Part shown: in pieces, positions 52,151 to 61,015 of the stretch
Layout: each line of letters begins with the position of its first letter
How positions within the stretch are numbered: position 1 is the stretch's first letter
Assembly: GCF_044761665.1 (NCBI RefSeq)
Contig: NZ_JBIWCW010000004.1
Span: 1-64,000 of the forward strand
Length of the DNA: 64,000 nucleotides
Reading direction: 5' to 3'
Origin: Peribacillus sp044761665
GTDB lineage: Bacteria; Bacillota; Bacilli; Bacillales; DSM-1321
Notes under the pieces: generated by a model
Database searches by the model: none
What the model saw: only the letters and a program-made list of their open reading frames with translations
Told to the model about the DNA's origin: nothing
Made by a program: the position numbers and the translations under genes

Positions 52151-52342
52151 TCATTCATGATTTTTTTGTGGTATTTTCTTATCATCTTCATAGTCACCTT
52201 TTGTCAGTTCATTCGTGGACTTCTTAAATTCTCTAAGCGTTTGTCCAAAAGCACGCCCGATTTCTGGAAGTTTCTTTGGGCCAAAAATGATTAATGCCAA
52301 TACCAAGATGATGATTAAACCAGGTATTCCAATGTTCGACAT
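52151..52342 (-). CDS. tatA: Twin-arginine translocase subunit TatA
   Basis: A 63-residue pore-forming Tat subunit: a hydrophobic helix (LIIILVLALIIFG), the FGPKKLPEIGRAFG hinge and an amphipathic helix, followed by an acidic and basic tail (KGDYEDDKKIPQKNHE). The start at 52342 (M11 of the frame) follows AAAGGGGATG. It is in one unit with tatC, 86 bases upstream of it. Confidence 0.93.
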   Translation of the reverse strand: MSNIGIPGLIIILVLALIIFGPKKLPEIGRAFGQTLREFKKSTNELTKGDYEDDKKIPQKNHE

Positions 52343-52472
52343 GGATACATCCCCTTTGATGTTGTATTTCAACCTATTCTAATTATAATACCATTTTCAG
52401 CCAGATGAAAGAAACTTGGCATTTCGTCATACAACGGTAACAATTATCGACAGAATGCGCAACTCACGGCAA

Positions 52473-52510
52473 GTTAGAATAATATGTAAAAATATATACA
52501 TTATTCTAAC
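52473..52510 (-). repeat. Inverted repeat downstream of ilvA
   Basis: GTTAGAATAA (52473-52482) is complementary to TTATTCTAAC (52501-52510) with further pairing inside. It follows the ilvA stop and may be its terminator, but no strong U-run follows on the - strand. Confidence 0.5.
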
Positions 52511-52532
52511 CTAATTTTCAATTTTGTCTAGT

Positions 52533-53801
52533 TTAAATTAATAAGTGAAATAAATTACTGTCCTTATTAACTTCCACACTTGAAAAACCCTTTTTATTCA
52601 TTCTCTCCATAAGCCCTTGATAATCGGATTTATTTTTCAATTCGATTCCAACCAGTGCCGGTCCGCTCTCTTTATTATTCTTCTTCGTATATTCAAAACG
52701 GCTAATATCGTCATTGGGTCCCAATACTTCATCAAGGAATTCTCTTAATGCACCTGCACGTTGTGGGAAATTCACGATAAAGTAGTACAGGAGGCCTTCG
52801 TATAATAAAGACTTTTCCTTGATTTCCTGCATACGGCCAATGTCATTATTTCCCCCACTGACAAGACACACTACCGTTTTGCCTTTAATTTGATCTTTGT
52901 AAAAATCAAGTGCCGAAACTGAAATCGCACCCGCTGGTTCAGCAATGATGGCATGTTGATTATATAGATCAAGAATCGTTGTACAAATATGCCCTTCAGG
53001 AACAAGAACGATATCTTCAAGATTTTCTTTACATATTTGATATGTCTTTTTCCCTACACACTTAACGGCAGCACCATCCACAAAGGTATCAATGCTCTCT
53101 AGCTCAAACACTTTTCCTTCATTGAAAGAAGACTTCATCGAAGGCGCACCAAGTGGCTCGACCCCTATACACTTCGTTTCCGGGGATACCGATTTGAAAT
53201 AACCGGATACACCAGCCATTAATCCTCCACCACCAATGGCAGCAAATACATAGTCAATTTCATCTTCACAATCATTCATGATCTCTACAGCAGTCGTGCC
53301 TTGCCCGGCAATTACCTTTTCATCATCGAAAGGGTGAATGAAAGAACGACCTTCTTTTTCACAACACTCCATTGCACTAGCAAATGCATCATCGAATGTA
53401 TCTCCAATTAAGATAATTTCAATATTATCCCTTCCGAACAATTGGACTTGATCGATTTTTTGCCTTGGTGTCGTAGCAGGCATGTATATTTTTCCATTAA
53501 TGTCTAACTCACTGCAGGAAAAGGCCACTCCCTGTGCATGATTCCCGGCACTCGCACAAACGACTCCGTTCTTTGTTTCTTCCTGAGTCAAACTTTTCAT
53601 TTTATAATAAGCTCCCCTCAATTTGAAGGAACGCACATGTTGAAGGTCCTCACGCTTTAAATAAACATTGCATTCGTACTTATTGGATAAGCGCTGATTT
53701 TTTTGTAAAGGAGTATGTAAGACAATTTCTTTCAATTCTCTATAGGCAATTAGAATTTCCTCCAATTGGATCCCCCTATTCATGGATGCAGTCTGGTTCA
53801 T
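52533..53801 (-). CDS. ilvA: Threonine ammonia-lyase IlvA (biosynthetic)
   Basis: Turns threonine into 2-oxobutyrate, the first step to isoleucine. A 422-residue PLP enzyme: PLP Lys in HVRSFKLRGAYY, SAGNHAQGVA, and the phosphate loop GGGGLMAG. A single ACT-like domain at the C-terminus (LLYYFIVNFPQRAGALREFL) gives feedback control; it has the short form usual in bacilli. Its place next to the tat genes is as in B. subtilis. Confidence 0.95.
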   Translation of the reverse strand: MNQTASMNRGIQLEEILIAYRELKEIVLHTPLQKNQRLSNKYECNVYLKREDLQHVRSFKLRGAYYKMKSLTQEETKNGVVCASAGNHAQGVAFSCSELDINGKIYMPATTPRQKIDQVQLFGRDNIEIILIGDTFDDAFASAMECCEKEGRSFIHPFDDEKVIAGQGTTAVEIMNDCEDEIDYVFAAIGGGGLMAGVSGYFKSVSPETKCIGVEPLGAPSMKSSFNEGKVFELESIDTFVDGAAVKCVGKKTYQICKENLEDIVLVPEGHICTTILDLYNQHAIIAEPAGAISVSALDFYKDQIKGKTVVCLVSGGNNDIGRMQEIKEKSLLYEGLLYYFIVNFPQRAGALREFLDEVLGPNDDISRFEYTKKNNKESGPALVGIELKNKSDYQGLMERMNKKGFSSVEVNKDSNLFHLLI

Positions 53802-53898
53802 AACAATCCCTCATTTCCTTCCTAATCAATTCAATAATTATAGCACTTTATCACAAGAATGTAATTGATTTTTCTAAAAATTCCATCTTTTTAGAATG

Positions 53899-53934
53899 CA
53901 AAAAACCGATTATGGCTTATACTCCACAATCGGT
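53899..53934 (-). terminator. Terminator of thyA-dfrA
   Basis: AACCGATTATGG pairs with CCACAATCGGT(C) (53904-53934), with an A-run at 53899-53905 reading as U on the - strand. Confidence 0.85.
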
Positions 53935-53942
53935 CATTCATT

Positions 53943-54428
53943 TCATTTTTTTCGTAAGACAATGAAATCATGTGCATAAATATTTTTGTCATCAATTACG
54001 CCTGGAATAGTTACTACGCTTTCCCATTCCGTTTCATTAATCACAGGAAAATACGTGTCCCCTTCAAACTCTTCATGAATTTGAGTGATATATAAGCGAT
54101 CCGTTACAGGGAGAATCGCTTGAAAGATCTCTGCCCCCCCAATAACAAAAACCTCTTGTTCGCTATTGTCCGCAAACGTCTTTATTTCGGAAACATCATG
54201 CAAAATGGTGCAACCCTCTACTTGAAAGTCATGATTTCTGGTGACGATGACATTTTCCCTTCCAGGCAATATCCGCCCAATTGATTCAAATGTTTTACGC
54301 CCCATTACAATTGGATGACCCATCGTTACCCGTTTAAAATACTGCAAGTCCGCTGGCAAATACCAAGGCAGCGCATTATTTTTGCCAATTAACCGATTTT
54401 CATCCATGGCTACCATTAGGGAAATCAT
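53943..54428 (-). CDS. dfrA: Dihydrofolate reductase
   Basis: A 161-residue DHFR that makes tetrahydrofolate. Hallmarks: LMVAMDENRLIGKNNALPWYLPADLQ at the N-terminus (active-site acid Asp after LPAD), VMGRKTFESIG and FVIGGAEIFQ. Second gene of thyA-dfrA, starting 4 bases before the end of thyA (ATGA), so translation is coupled. This order is as in B. subtilis thyB-dfrA. Confidence 0.95.
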   Translation of the reverse strand: MISLMVAMDENRLIGKNNALPWYLPADLQYFKRVTMGHPIVMGRKTFESIGRILPGRENVIVTRNHDFQVEGCTILHDVSEIKTFADNSEQEVFVIGGAEIFQAILPVTDRLYITQIHEEFEGDTYFPVINETEWESVVTIPGVIDDKNIYAHDFIVLRKK

Positions 54429-55219
54429 ATACTCACCTTCCCTTTAATGTGAGGATGTGCTTCGTAATTTTCAAGTTCAAAATCTTCGAAACGGAAATCG
54501 AAGATGTTTTTCACCTCAGGATTGATTTTCATCATGGGCAACGGTTTAGGGTCACGTGTCAGCTGAAGCTTCACTTGTTCCAGATGGTTTGAATAGATAT
54601 GGACATCACCAAAAGAATGTACAAACTCACCAGGCTCCAAATCACATACTTGAGCGATCATCATCGTCAATAGAGCATAAGAAGCGATATTGAAAGGCAC
54701 ACCTAAAAATACGTCCGCAGAACGCTGATACAGTTGGCATGAAAGCTTGCCATCCGCTACATAAAATTGAAAGAAAGCATGGCAGGGCGGTAAGGCCATA
54801 TCTTCCAGCTCTCCTACATTCCAAGCACTTACGATCAATCTTCTCGAATTTGGGTTTGTTTTGATTTGCTCAATCACTTCACTGATTTGATCGACTTGCC
54901 TTCCATCCGCCGCGCCCCAAGAACGCCATTGGTGACCATATACAGGACCTAGGTTTCCAGCTTCATCAGCCCACTCATTCCATATTCGCACATTATTTTC
55001 TTGTAGGTACTGTACGTTTGTATCACCTTTTAAAAACCATAGAAGTTCATGGATGATTGCTTTTAAACTAACTTTTTTCGTAGTTAGAACAGGGAAACCC
55101 TCACGAAGGTTGAACCTCATTTGATATCCGAAAGTACTGATCGTTCCTGTCCCCGTACGATCGCCTTTTTGAGTTCCATTTTCAAGTACATGCTTACATA
55201 AATCCAAATACTGCTTCAT
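54425..55219 (-). CDS. thyA: Thymidylate synthase ThyA (ThyB type)
   Basis: Makes dTMP from dUMP with methylene-tetrahydrofolate. A 264-residue E. coli-like ThyA (ThyB of B. subtilis): catalytic Cys in ALPPCHAFFQFY, the QRSADVFLGVPFNIASYA stretch and FGDVHIYSNHLEQ. Coupled to dfrA, which recycles the dihydrofolate made. AAGGTGGTTTACC precedes the ATG. Confidence 0.95.
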   Translation of the reverse strand: MKQYLDLCKHVLENGTQKGDRTGTGTISTFGYQMRFNLREGFPVLTTKKVSLKAIIHELLWFLKGDTNVQYLQENNVRIWNEWADEAGNLGPVYGHQWRSWGAADGRQVDQISEVIEQIKTNPNSRRLIVSAWNVGELEDMALPPCHAFFQFYVADGKLSCQLYQRSADVFLGVPFNIASYALLTMMIAQVCDLEPGEFVHSFGDVHIYSNHLEQVKLQLTRDPKPLPMMKINPEVKNIFDFRFEDFELENYEAHPHIKGKVSI

Positions 55220-55276
55220 GGTAAACCACCTTTTCTACATTCATTCTTCTCATTTTAACTTTTAACGGTAGCCAGT

Positions 55277-55996
55277 TCAATCTAGTTGTTTAATAAACTG
55301 ATAGGTCTCCGGTGCTTTCCTTCTTAGCAAATGATTTTGTTCCGTATTTACATAAAACATCGCAAATGCTTCCGCAAAGTATTCTTCTGGATAGGTGGAA
55401 AAATATGATTGACCAGGAAAGAGAGTATCCACCTCTTTTCCCCATATCCTTAAATAATCAATGTCCTCACGGATGCCATCAAAGACAATCTTATCGATGG
55501 AATGGGCAATTTCATGCAATTCCAGATTGATGGAACTATGCCCCTTCCCTTTATCGCTTGCACCGATTTTAACCAAGACTCTATGAGCTCCTCCCATACC
55601 AGGGACGTCATCCCAGGTAGTGTTGGGGTTTACATATCCCCTTGGTGTTTGACCCTTTAAATGGGCTGCAGATTGATTGTCTGTCAGGCTCCCGCTGAAC
55701 AACTTTACTTTTACGCCCCGATCGACAATTTTCCCTTGAAGGGAATAAGGAAGTTTATTAATCCTTTGGACAATCTTTAGTGCTTCCTCTTCGTCGAATT
55801 CTTCTTCAGGGTATATAAACATGCTTTGCAACGTCTCTTGTTCCTGTAAAATCCCGGCCTGCCTTAAAAGGTTATCTTTTTTTAATTCCCGCCACTTTAA
55901 ACCGTCTTCCCTAGCTAAAGAAAAGGAAATCATGGAAAGTAAACATCCTGTCAGAATAATAAAACCAACCCACTTTTTACTTGTCACCTTCCCCAT
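55277..55996 (-). CDS. Secreted lethal-factor-like (ATLF/M34) zinc metalloprotease
   Basis: A 239-residue protein with a signal peptide or anchor (residues 8-28) and a domain like the catalytic domain of anthrax lethal factor and Pro-Pro endopeptidases. HEIAH (161-165) is the zinc motif. The distal part TYPEEYFAEAFAMFY (201-215) supplies the third zinc ligand Glu and the conserved Tyr, as in M34. The target may be a cell-surface protein, as for PPEPs, but is unknown. It is not a toxin as such: no other toxin domains are present. It follows thyA upstream on the same strand, with no shared signals. Confidence 0.82.
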   Translation of the reverse strand: MGKVTSKKWVGFIILTGCLLSMISFSLAREDGLKWRELKKDNLLRQAGILQEQETLQSMFIYPEEEFDEEEALKIVQRINKLPYSLQGKIVDRGVKVKLFSGSLTDNQSAAHLKGQTPRGYVNPNTTWDDVPGMGGAHRVLVKIGASDKGKGHSSINLELHEIAHSIDKIVFDGIREDIDYLRIWGKEVDTLFPGQSYFSTYPEEYFAEAFAMFYVNTEQNHLLRRKAPETYQFIKQLD

Positions 55997-56197
55997 TCCT
56001 TCCCTAAGTTTTAATTGGGTTAATTAAAAATATATGTTTATTAAAATCTTAATTTATTATTTCAGTATACCATGACACCTTTCTATACCGGTTCGGATTA
56101 TTTTTGGTAAATAAAAAAACACTCTCTGAGCGGAAGCACGCTTCACCCAGTATGTTCATATATAATACTATAATCAAAAAAGGTTCAAGGTGATTAC

Positions 56198-56425
56198 ATG
56201 AAAACTCTGCCCGAACCACATGAAATTGCTGAAGAAGTGCTTGAAATTTACAGTTTAAAAGTGTTCATCATCCTGGACCTTTTGCTGTTTTCAATCTTCT
56301 TAGGCATATTGCTGCATCCGTTCCTTGCTTCACTATGGCTTAACTTGATATTCCCTTTGCTTTTTTTTACAACATTCGTTCTCCTATTTCATTTATTCGA
56401 GCTTTCTTTCCAAAGAAAGAGCTGA
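56198..56425 (+). CDS. Hypothetical small membrane protein
   Basis: A 75-residue protein with two hydrophobic segments (VFIILDLLLFSIFLGILL and LNLIFPLLFFTTFVLLF) after an acidic start (MKTLPEPHEIAEEVLEIY) and a short basic end. I do not recognise a family. CAAGGTGATTAC before the ATG is a fair binding site. The stop codon lies in a strong hairpin. Confidence 0.7.
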   Translation: MKTLPEPHEIAEEVLEIYSLKVFIILDLLLFSIFLGILLHPFLASLWLNLIFPLLFFTTFVLLFHLFELSFQRKS

Positions 56426-56450
56426 CATCAAAAATGATGTCAGCTCTTTT
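56415..56450. terminator. Terminator between small membrane protein and terC-like genes
   Basis: AAAGAGCTGACATCA pairs with TGATGTCAGCTCTTT (56416-56449), followed by TT; it may serve both strands. Confidence 0.88.
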
Positions 56451-56466
56451 AATTGAAGGTAGGAAT

Positions 56467-57237
56467 TCATCTATTGCTTTTAAGCTTTTTTTCTTTTTGG
56501 AAATGAATCAAGATTGTTGTACCAAAAATAATGAGAATAAATATAAAGAAAATAGCATGTGGAATATCTATTTTTGCCACTGAGAGAAGCATTTTAAGTG
56601 ATATGAACCCTATTAAAACATAGGCGGCCGTTTCCAGTTCAGGGATCTTATCAATCAATTTAAGGAATACTCCGGCAACCCCACGCATCATCAGGACACC
56701 GATCATTCCCCCAATCAAGAGGACCCATATTTGTTCACTTACCCCAAAGGCAGCTAACACACTATCCACGGAAAAAGCGATATCCATCATTTCGACAGCG
56801 ACAACCGTTCCCCATAAGTTTCCGAACATACGGATTAACAAGCTGTTTTTACTCATGCCTTGTACATCTTCATCCTCGTTAGCCTGTTTCTTCCTCTTAT
56901 CTCTGAAGTATTTGAACGAAAGCCAGGCAAGATAGAGAGCCCCAATAATCTTTACCCATGAAATCTTGATGAGGTAAACCCCTATTCCGATGGCTAGGAA
57001 CCGGAACGCATACGCACCCAGTAAACCATAAAAAAGGGCCTTTTTCCTTTGGTTCTCCGGAAGATGGCGAACCATTACAGCCAACACTAAAGCGTTATCA
57101 GCTGAAAGAAGCCCCTCCATTAAGATAAGCGTTCCTATTAACCCCCAGCTGACCGGGTCTGTTAGTACTTCTCCCCACATACTCCAATCAAAAAATTGAG
57201 AATAGGTATGGATGATGTTGTTTAGCAATTCTGACAT
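56467..57237 (-). CDS. TerC family manganese exporter
   Basis: A 256-residue membrane protein with seven or more segments. Metal-binding motifs: LLSADNALVLAVMV (helix 2) and DIAFSVDSVLAAFG (helix 6), each with a conserved Asp. TerC proteins such as YceF/YkoY of B. subtilis move Mn2+ out and load exported enzymes. I see no yybP-ykoY manganese riboswitch in the leader. AGAGGTG precedes the ATG. Confidence 0.92.
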   Translation of the reverse strand: MSELLNNIIHTYSQFFDWSMWGEVLTDPVSWGLIGTLILMEGLLSADNALVLAVMVRHLPENQRKKALFYGLLGAYAFRFLAIGIGVYLIKISWVKIIGALYLAWLSFKYFRDKRKKQANEDEDVQGMSKNSLLIRMFGNLWGTVVAVEMMDIAFSVDSVLAAFGVSEQIWVLLIGGMIGVLMMRGVAGVFLKLIDKIPELETAAYVLIGFISLKMLLSVAKIDIPHAIFFIFILIIFGTTILIHFQKEKKLKSNR

Positions 57238-57330
57238 AACAAAAGCACCTCTACAAAACTATAAAATTTACTGCCTTGTCCACTAATAAAACCGTGCAGT
57301 TTTTCCTTACTATGTTTAATTACAAACAAA

Positions 57331-57356
57331 ATAAATACGTTGCAGAGACAACGTAT
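57331..57356 (-). terminator. Terminator of ypjP
   Basis: ATACGTTG (57335-57342) pairs with CAACGTAT (57349-57356), followed by TTATTTTG on the - strand. Confidence 0.75.
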
Positions 57357-57427
57357 CTAAAAAATAATGAACTTATCTTCTTGATAATCATACTCTTACC
57401 ACTAAATAAAATCAATGAACGATGACC

Positions 57428-58045
57428 TTAAGAGATTACTTGTTGATTTGTCCAATGAGGTGGAGTATTTTTATCCCAATATATTTTTCCGATATCATGG
57501 TGCGTCGCAAATGAATCATGGTAGGTATGATAATGAAAGTTAAACCAATAACCCTCTAATGGAGGATTTTCCTGTCGTACATGAAACCGGATGATATCGT
57601 TGCCACTTGGAGCATCATAAATATGGAAAATCTTTTCCGATCTACCTGCACTTGGTTGTTCGGTTACCGTAAGTTGTTTCAGCTTTTCATCAGGAATTTG
57701 ATTTGCAATGTCGTTTATCGTCTCTTCAATTTTCGGTAAAATGACCTCTTTGAACTCATCGCCAATTTTCGGATTGATTTTCTCACCAAATTTTACATAA
57801 GCATTTTCTTCCGCTTTATCAAGCATATCCGATATAAAGTTCCCCCGGTCAAAATGGTCATCGGTTTCACTATGTTCTTGGGCAGAAGGAAATGGTGTAT
57901 GGTCATCTTGTACGAATCCCTTTTTAGAATCTTTTAGAGTATCTGCTTCAGCAAGCCATGCTAAATCTGTAGGCGTCACAAGTCCAAAAGTTAATACGGA
58001 AACCAATATGACTAGACTTTTTCTTAACCATACAGCCGATTTCAA
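57428..58045 (-). CDS. ypjP: YpjP family protein
   Basis: A 205-residue exported or anchored protein with an N-terminal signal (VILVSVLTFGLVTP). The conserved C-terminal half (FHIYDAPSGNDIIRFHVRQ, then LEGYWFNFHYHTYHDSF and DIGKIYWDKNTPPHW) defines YpjP. In B. subtilis it lies beside thyB. The start is TTG at 58045, after AAGGTGGGG. The function is unknown. Confidence 0.88.
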   Translation of the reverse strand: MKSAVWLRKSLVILVSVLTFGLVTPTDLAWLAEADTLKDSKKGFVQDDHTPFPSAQEHSETDDHFDRGNFISDMLDKAEENAYVKFGEKINPKIGDEFKEVILPKIEETINDIANQIPDEKLKQLTVTEQPSAGRSEKIFHIYDAPSGNDIIRFHVRQENPPLEGYWFNFHYHTYHDSFATHHDIGKIYWDKNTPPHWTNQQVIS

Positions 58046-58277
58046 ACCATTTCCCCACCTTCTGTTATTAATTAATTCTAGTATACTTTGATTATTTAGA
58101 AAATACGAATATATACTACCTAGGTTTCAAAAATAACAAAAAAGGATAAATACCTATATCTGCTTTGTGGCCACTTCTTTTTTACCATATTTCTACTATT
58201 TATATATTAAACAAAGGATTATTGGGTATTTTGTAGAACTTAAATAGATTCAGTATCTTTTTAAGGAGGGCTCTTTT

Positions 58278-58358
58278 ATGGCTTTGACTACAACCGCCAT
58301 GGTGGCTTTATGTCTTGTGACATTAGCATTTTTTGTATATTTATCATTTGCTGATTAA
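58278..58358 (+). CDS. 26-residue membrane peptide
   Basis: A short gene with an excellent AAGGAGGG 8 bases before its ATG and its own terminator. The product, MALTTTAMVALCLVT and then LAFFVYLSFAD, is almost wholly one hydrophobic helix. I do not recognise it. The three signals (binding site, full-length helix, terminator) make it likely to be real. Confidence 0.72.
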   Translation: MALTTTAMVALCLVTLAFFVYLSFAD

Positions 58359-58368
58359 GACTAAATTT

Positions 58369-58401
58369 CCTTGTCGTTACTTCTAATGACAAGGTTTTCT
58401 T
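58369..58401 (+). terminator. Terminator of small membrane peptide gene
   Basis: CCTTGTC (58369-58375) pairs with GACAAGG (58388-58394), followed by TTTTCTTTT. Confidence 0.82.
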
Positions 58402-58462
58402 TTCAATAAAGTTCGTCTCTGGCTCTATAAGGAACTTAAGGCGATATACTGGAGGAATTCTG

Positions 58463-60160
58463 ATGGAAAACATCGATGAAAAAACTAAACAGGAAAACTA
58501 TAAAAGAGAAACGGCAATTGGAAAAGCGGGTATGGTCGTTACCGCCCATCCGGTTGCGACTCAAATCGGGGAACAAGTCTTACGTGAGGGTGGCAACGCC
58601 GTAGATGCGGCTGTAGCCATCCAGTTTGCCTTGAATATTGTGGAACCTATGATGACGGGGATAGGCGGCAGCGGCTTCCTCATGGTATATGATGCAAAAA
58701 GTAAAAAGACGGAAATATTCGATGGACATGTAAGGGCCCCTAAAGCTGCATACCCTGAGTTATTTCAGGATGAAAATGGAGAGGTGATTCCCTTTAAAGA
58801 ACGTTCGATCAAGGGAACGGCTGTTGGCATTCCCGGAATCTTAAAAGCCATGGATGAAGCGCTCGATGCACACGGAAGTAAGCCGTTGGCCGATCTTATT
58901 GAACCGTCCATTGAATTTGCTGAAAATGGAGTCCCAGTGAATTGGGTACTTTGTGATGCACTTAAAAACTTCGAGTATCGGTTGGGTGAAGAAGCTCGAA
59001 ACTTCTTCATGCCTGAAGGAAAAGCCTACCAAGTGGGTGATATTCTAGTGAAAGAAAAATTGGCGAATACTTATAGGATCTTGCAACGTGAGGGAGTATC
59101 CGCTTTTTATGAAGGCGAAATTGCGGAAGGTATCATTTCCTGTATCAAGGAACAGGGCGGATTCATGGAAATGTCCGATTTAAAAGACTATAAGGCAACC
59201 GTTGACGAACCCATGGTTGGTACCTACAAAGATTATAAAGTCGTTTCATCAATGGCCCCTAGTGCTGGAGGATTCACCGTCATTCAAATCCTGAAAATCC
59301 TGGAGTCCTTCCATTTAGAACAATATGATGTACATTCATGGGAGAAATATTATTTAATAGCTGAAGCGATGCGCCTAGCATTTACAGATAAAAAGGCATT
59401 TTTGGCTGACCCAGAATTTGCCGAATTACCTCTAAAGGGTCTTATGCATGATGATTATATAGCTGAGCGTCGGAAGTTCATTAATTTCAAGACAAGAAAC
59501 AATGCCATTGATTTCGGGAACCCATGGAAATATGATTCCGTGAAGCAAAGAGCTGTCATTCCACAGCCAAATGATGAAGAACGCAGTGAAACGACACACT
59601 TTACAGTACGGGACAGATGGGGAAACATTGCAGCCTGCACCTCCACCGTTGAACACCCATTCGGTTCCGGAATCATGGTTTCCGACTATGGTTTTATGTT
59701 AAACAACGAATTGACGGACTTTGACTCCGTTCCCGGTGGCATGAATGAGGTTCAGCCTAATAAACGTCCTGTCAGCTGCAAGAGTCCAACCATCATTTTT
59801 AAGGACGATCAACCCATTTTAACACTCGGTTCCCCAGGCGGTCCGACAATCATTAGCTCAGTCGTCCAAACCATCATTAATGTGCTCGATTTCAATATGG
59901 ACTTAAAGGCGGCTATCGAAGAACCAAGAATCTTCACTCCTATGGGACCCCATATTGAATGGGAAGCTGGAATTGATATGAACAGTAAGGGGCACCTCGA
60001 AGGAATGGGCTTTGTCTTCAATGAAGTCCCACACTCAATCGGTAATGTTCAGGCAATACAAATCAATCCGTTGGATGGATCTAATTATGGGGCTGCTGAT
60101 TCCAGCCGAGAAGGCTGTGCCATGGGTCTAGATGAAACGGATTACCAAATGAAATCATGA
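58463..60160 (+). CDS. ggt: Gamma-glutamyltransferase without signal peptide
   Basis: A 565-residue Ntn-hydrolase that splits or moves gamma-glutamyl groups (glutathione-like or polyglutamate). The catalytic Thr is T377 in ETTHFTVRDRWGN, where the chain cleaves itself into a large and a small subunit. FGSGIMVSDYGFMLNNELTDFD and LGSPGGPTIIS are as in B. subtilis Ggt. No signal peptide: the chain begins MENIDEKTKQENYK, so it appears cytoplasmic, unlike Ggt and like YwrD. GGAGGAATTCTG precedes the ATG. Its end overlaps the convergent ypiP by 6 bases. Confidence 0.9.
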   Translation: MENIDEKTKQENYKRETAIGKAGMVVTAHPVATQIGEQVLREGGNAVDAAVAIQFALNIVEPMMTGIGGSGFLMVYDAKSKKTEIFDGHVRAPKAAYPELFQDENGEVIPFKERSIKGTAVGIPGILKAMDEALDAHGSKPLADLIEPSIEFAENGVPVNWVLCDALKNFEYRLGEEARNFFMPEGKAYQVGDILVKEKLANTYRILQREGVSAFYEGEIAEGIISCIKEQGGFMEMSDLKDYKATVDEPMVGTYKDYKVVSSMAPSAGGFTVIQILKILESFHLEQYDVHSWEKYYLIAEAMRLAFTDKKAFLADPEFAELPLKGLMHDDYIAERRKFINFKTRNNAIDFGNPWKYDSVKQRAVIPQPNDEERSETTHFTVRDRWGNIAACTSTVEHPFGSGIMVSDYGFMLNNELTDFDSVPGGMNEVQPNKRPVSCKSPTIIFKDDQPILTLGSPGGPTIISSVVQTIINVLDFNMDLKAAIEEPRIFTPMGPHIEWEAGIDMNSKGHLEGMGFVFNEVPHSIGNVQAIQINPLDGSNYGAADSSREGCAMGLDETDYQMKS

Positions 60161-60934
60161 AATAGAAATGAAGCCAAAATGAAATTTTGAGGTTTTTCGT
60201 TTTAATACGTCAAATCCAAATTGCTGAAAGCGGGTGCTACGGAAATGGTCTTTCAAGACCACTCTTTTTCGAGCAACCCGCTTGGCTTCATTGATTATTT
60301 CCATTGTCAAATTATTGGCTGCGGCAAAATGAGCAAGACCTTTAATGCCATTAGACTCCTGTATGGTTTCCTCGAACATCGGATCGAAATAAACGACGTC
60401 GACATGATTATCCGGTAACGTTTTCAAAAAAGCATTATGATCAGCTTGAATAACCTCAATCCTCCTCATTGCGGATATCATCCCATCATCTGCATCATTC
60501 CAAGTCTTCAAGCCCTGATCGACAAGTAAAGCCAAGAATTGATTATCCTCTAAGGCTACTACATGACCATCTTCACCGACTGCAAAACTTGCGACAATGG
60601 AATCAGCTCCTAATCCCAATGTACAATCAAGGACGGAATCCCCTTCTTTTATATCCCCAGCAACAAGCAAAGGATCAGACTCCCCATTTTTTAATCTTTT
60701 CAATCGAATCATCGCTAAGTTAGGATGGAAAAAGAAAGGCTCCTTCTCTTCATATCGGTATAATTCCAATCTATCTTTCCCGTAAACAAGGCAATCGTCA
60801 GTGCCATTTTCGAATTGGATATCATGAATCGACCGTTTTCTCCTAGGTATAAAAGGGATCTTTAAGTCCGTGGCTAACTTTCTTGCCAACTCTATGATTT
60901 CTATATCAGCTCTTCCAGCTGTTGTCACAAACAT
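60155..60934 (-). CDS. ypiP: Class I SAM-dependent methyltransferase YpiP (RsmJ-like)
   Basis: A 259-residue methyltransferase, same length as YpiP. SAM-binding motif I is VLDCTLGLGADSIVA, the acidic end of strand 2 is VVALEDNQ, and the catalytic motif is DVVYFDPMFEE. It resembles the rRNA enzyme RsmJ; the target in bacilli is not shown. GGAGCAGGATGC precedes the ATG. It lies 81 bases after brxA with a terminator in between. Confidence 0.9.
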   Translation of the reverse strand: MFVTTAGRADIEIIELARKLATDLKIPFIPRRKRSIHDIQFENGTDDCLVYGKDRLELYRYEEKEPFFFHPNLAMIRLKRLKNGESDPLLVAGDIKEGDSVLDCTLGLGADSIVASFAVGEDGHVVALEDNQFLALLVDQGLKTWNDADDGMISAMRRIEVIQADHNAFLKTLPDNHVDVVYFDPMFEETIQESNGIKGLAHFAAANNLTMEIINEAKRVARKRVVLKDHFRSTRFQQFGFDVLKRKTSKFHFGFISIS

Positions 60935-60965
60935 GCATCCTGCTCCTTTAAGTCCTTTAAATTTG

Positions 60966-60995
60966 AAAAAGAATGCCCTGTTTCCAGGACATTCT
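60966..60995 (-). terminator. Terminator of brxA
   Basis: GAATGCCCTG (60971-60980) pairs with CAGGACATTC (60985-60994) with one mismatch; U-run on the - strand. Confidence 0.82.
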
Positions 60996-61015
60996 TCATA
61001 TCATATATGTTTATA

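Noticed and set aside
52373..53942. T-box leaders for ilvA or ilvD
   Set aside because: No AGGGTGGNACCGCG-type T-box or specifier arm is seen upstream of either gene.
57238..57330. Manganese (yybP-ykoY) riboswitch ahead of the TerC gene
   Set aside because: No GGGGAGTA or GCCCTC-like core is seen in the short leader.
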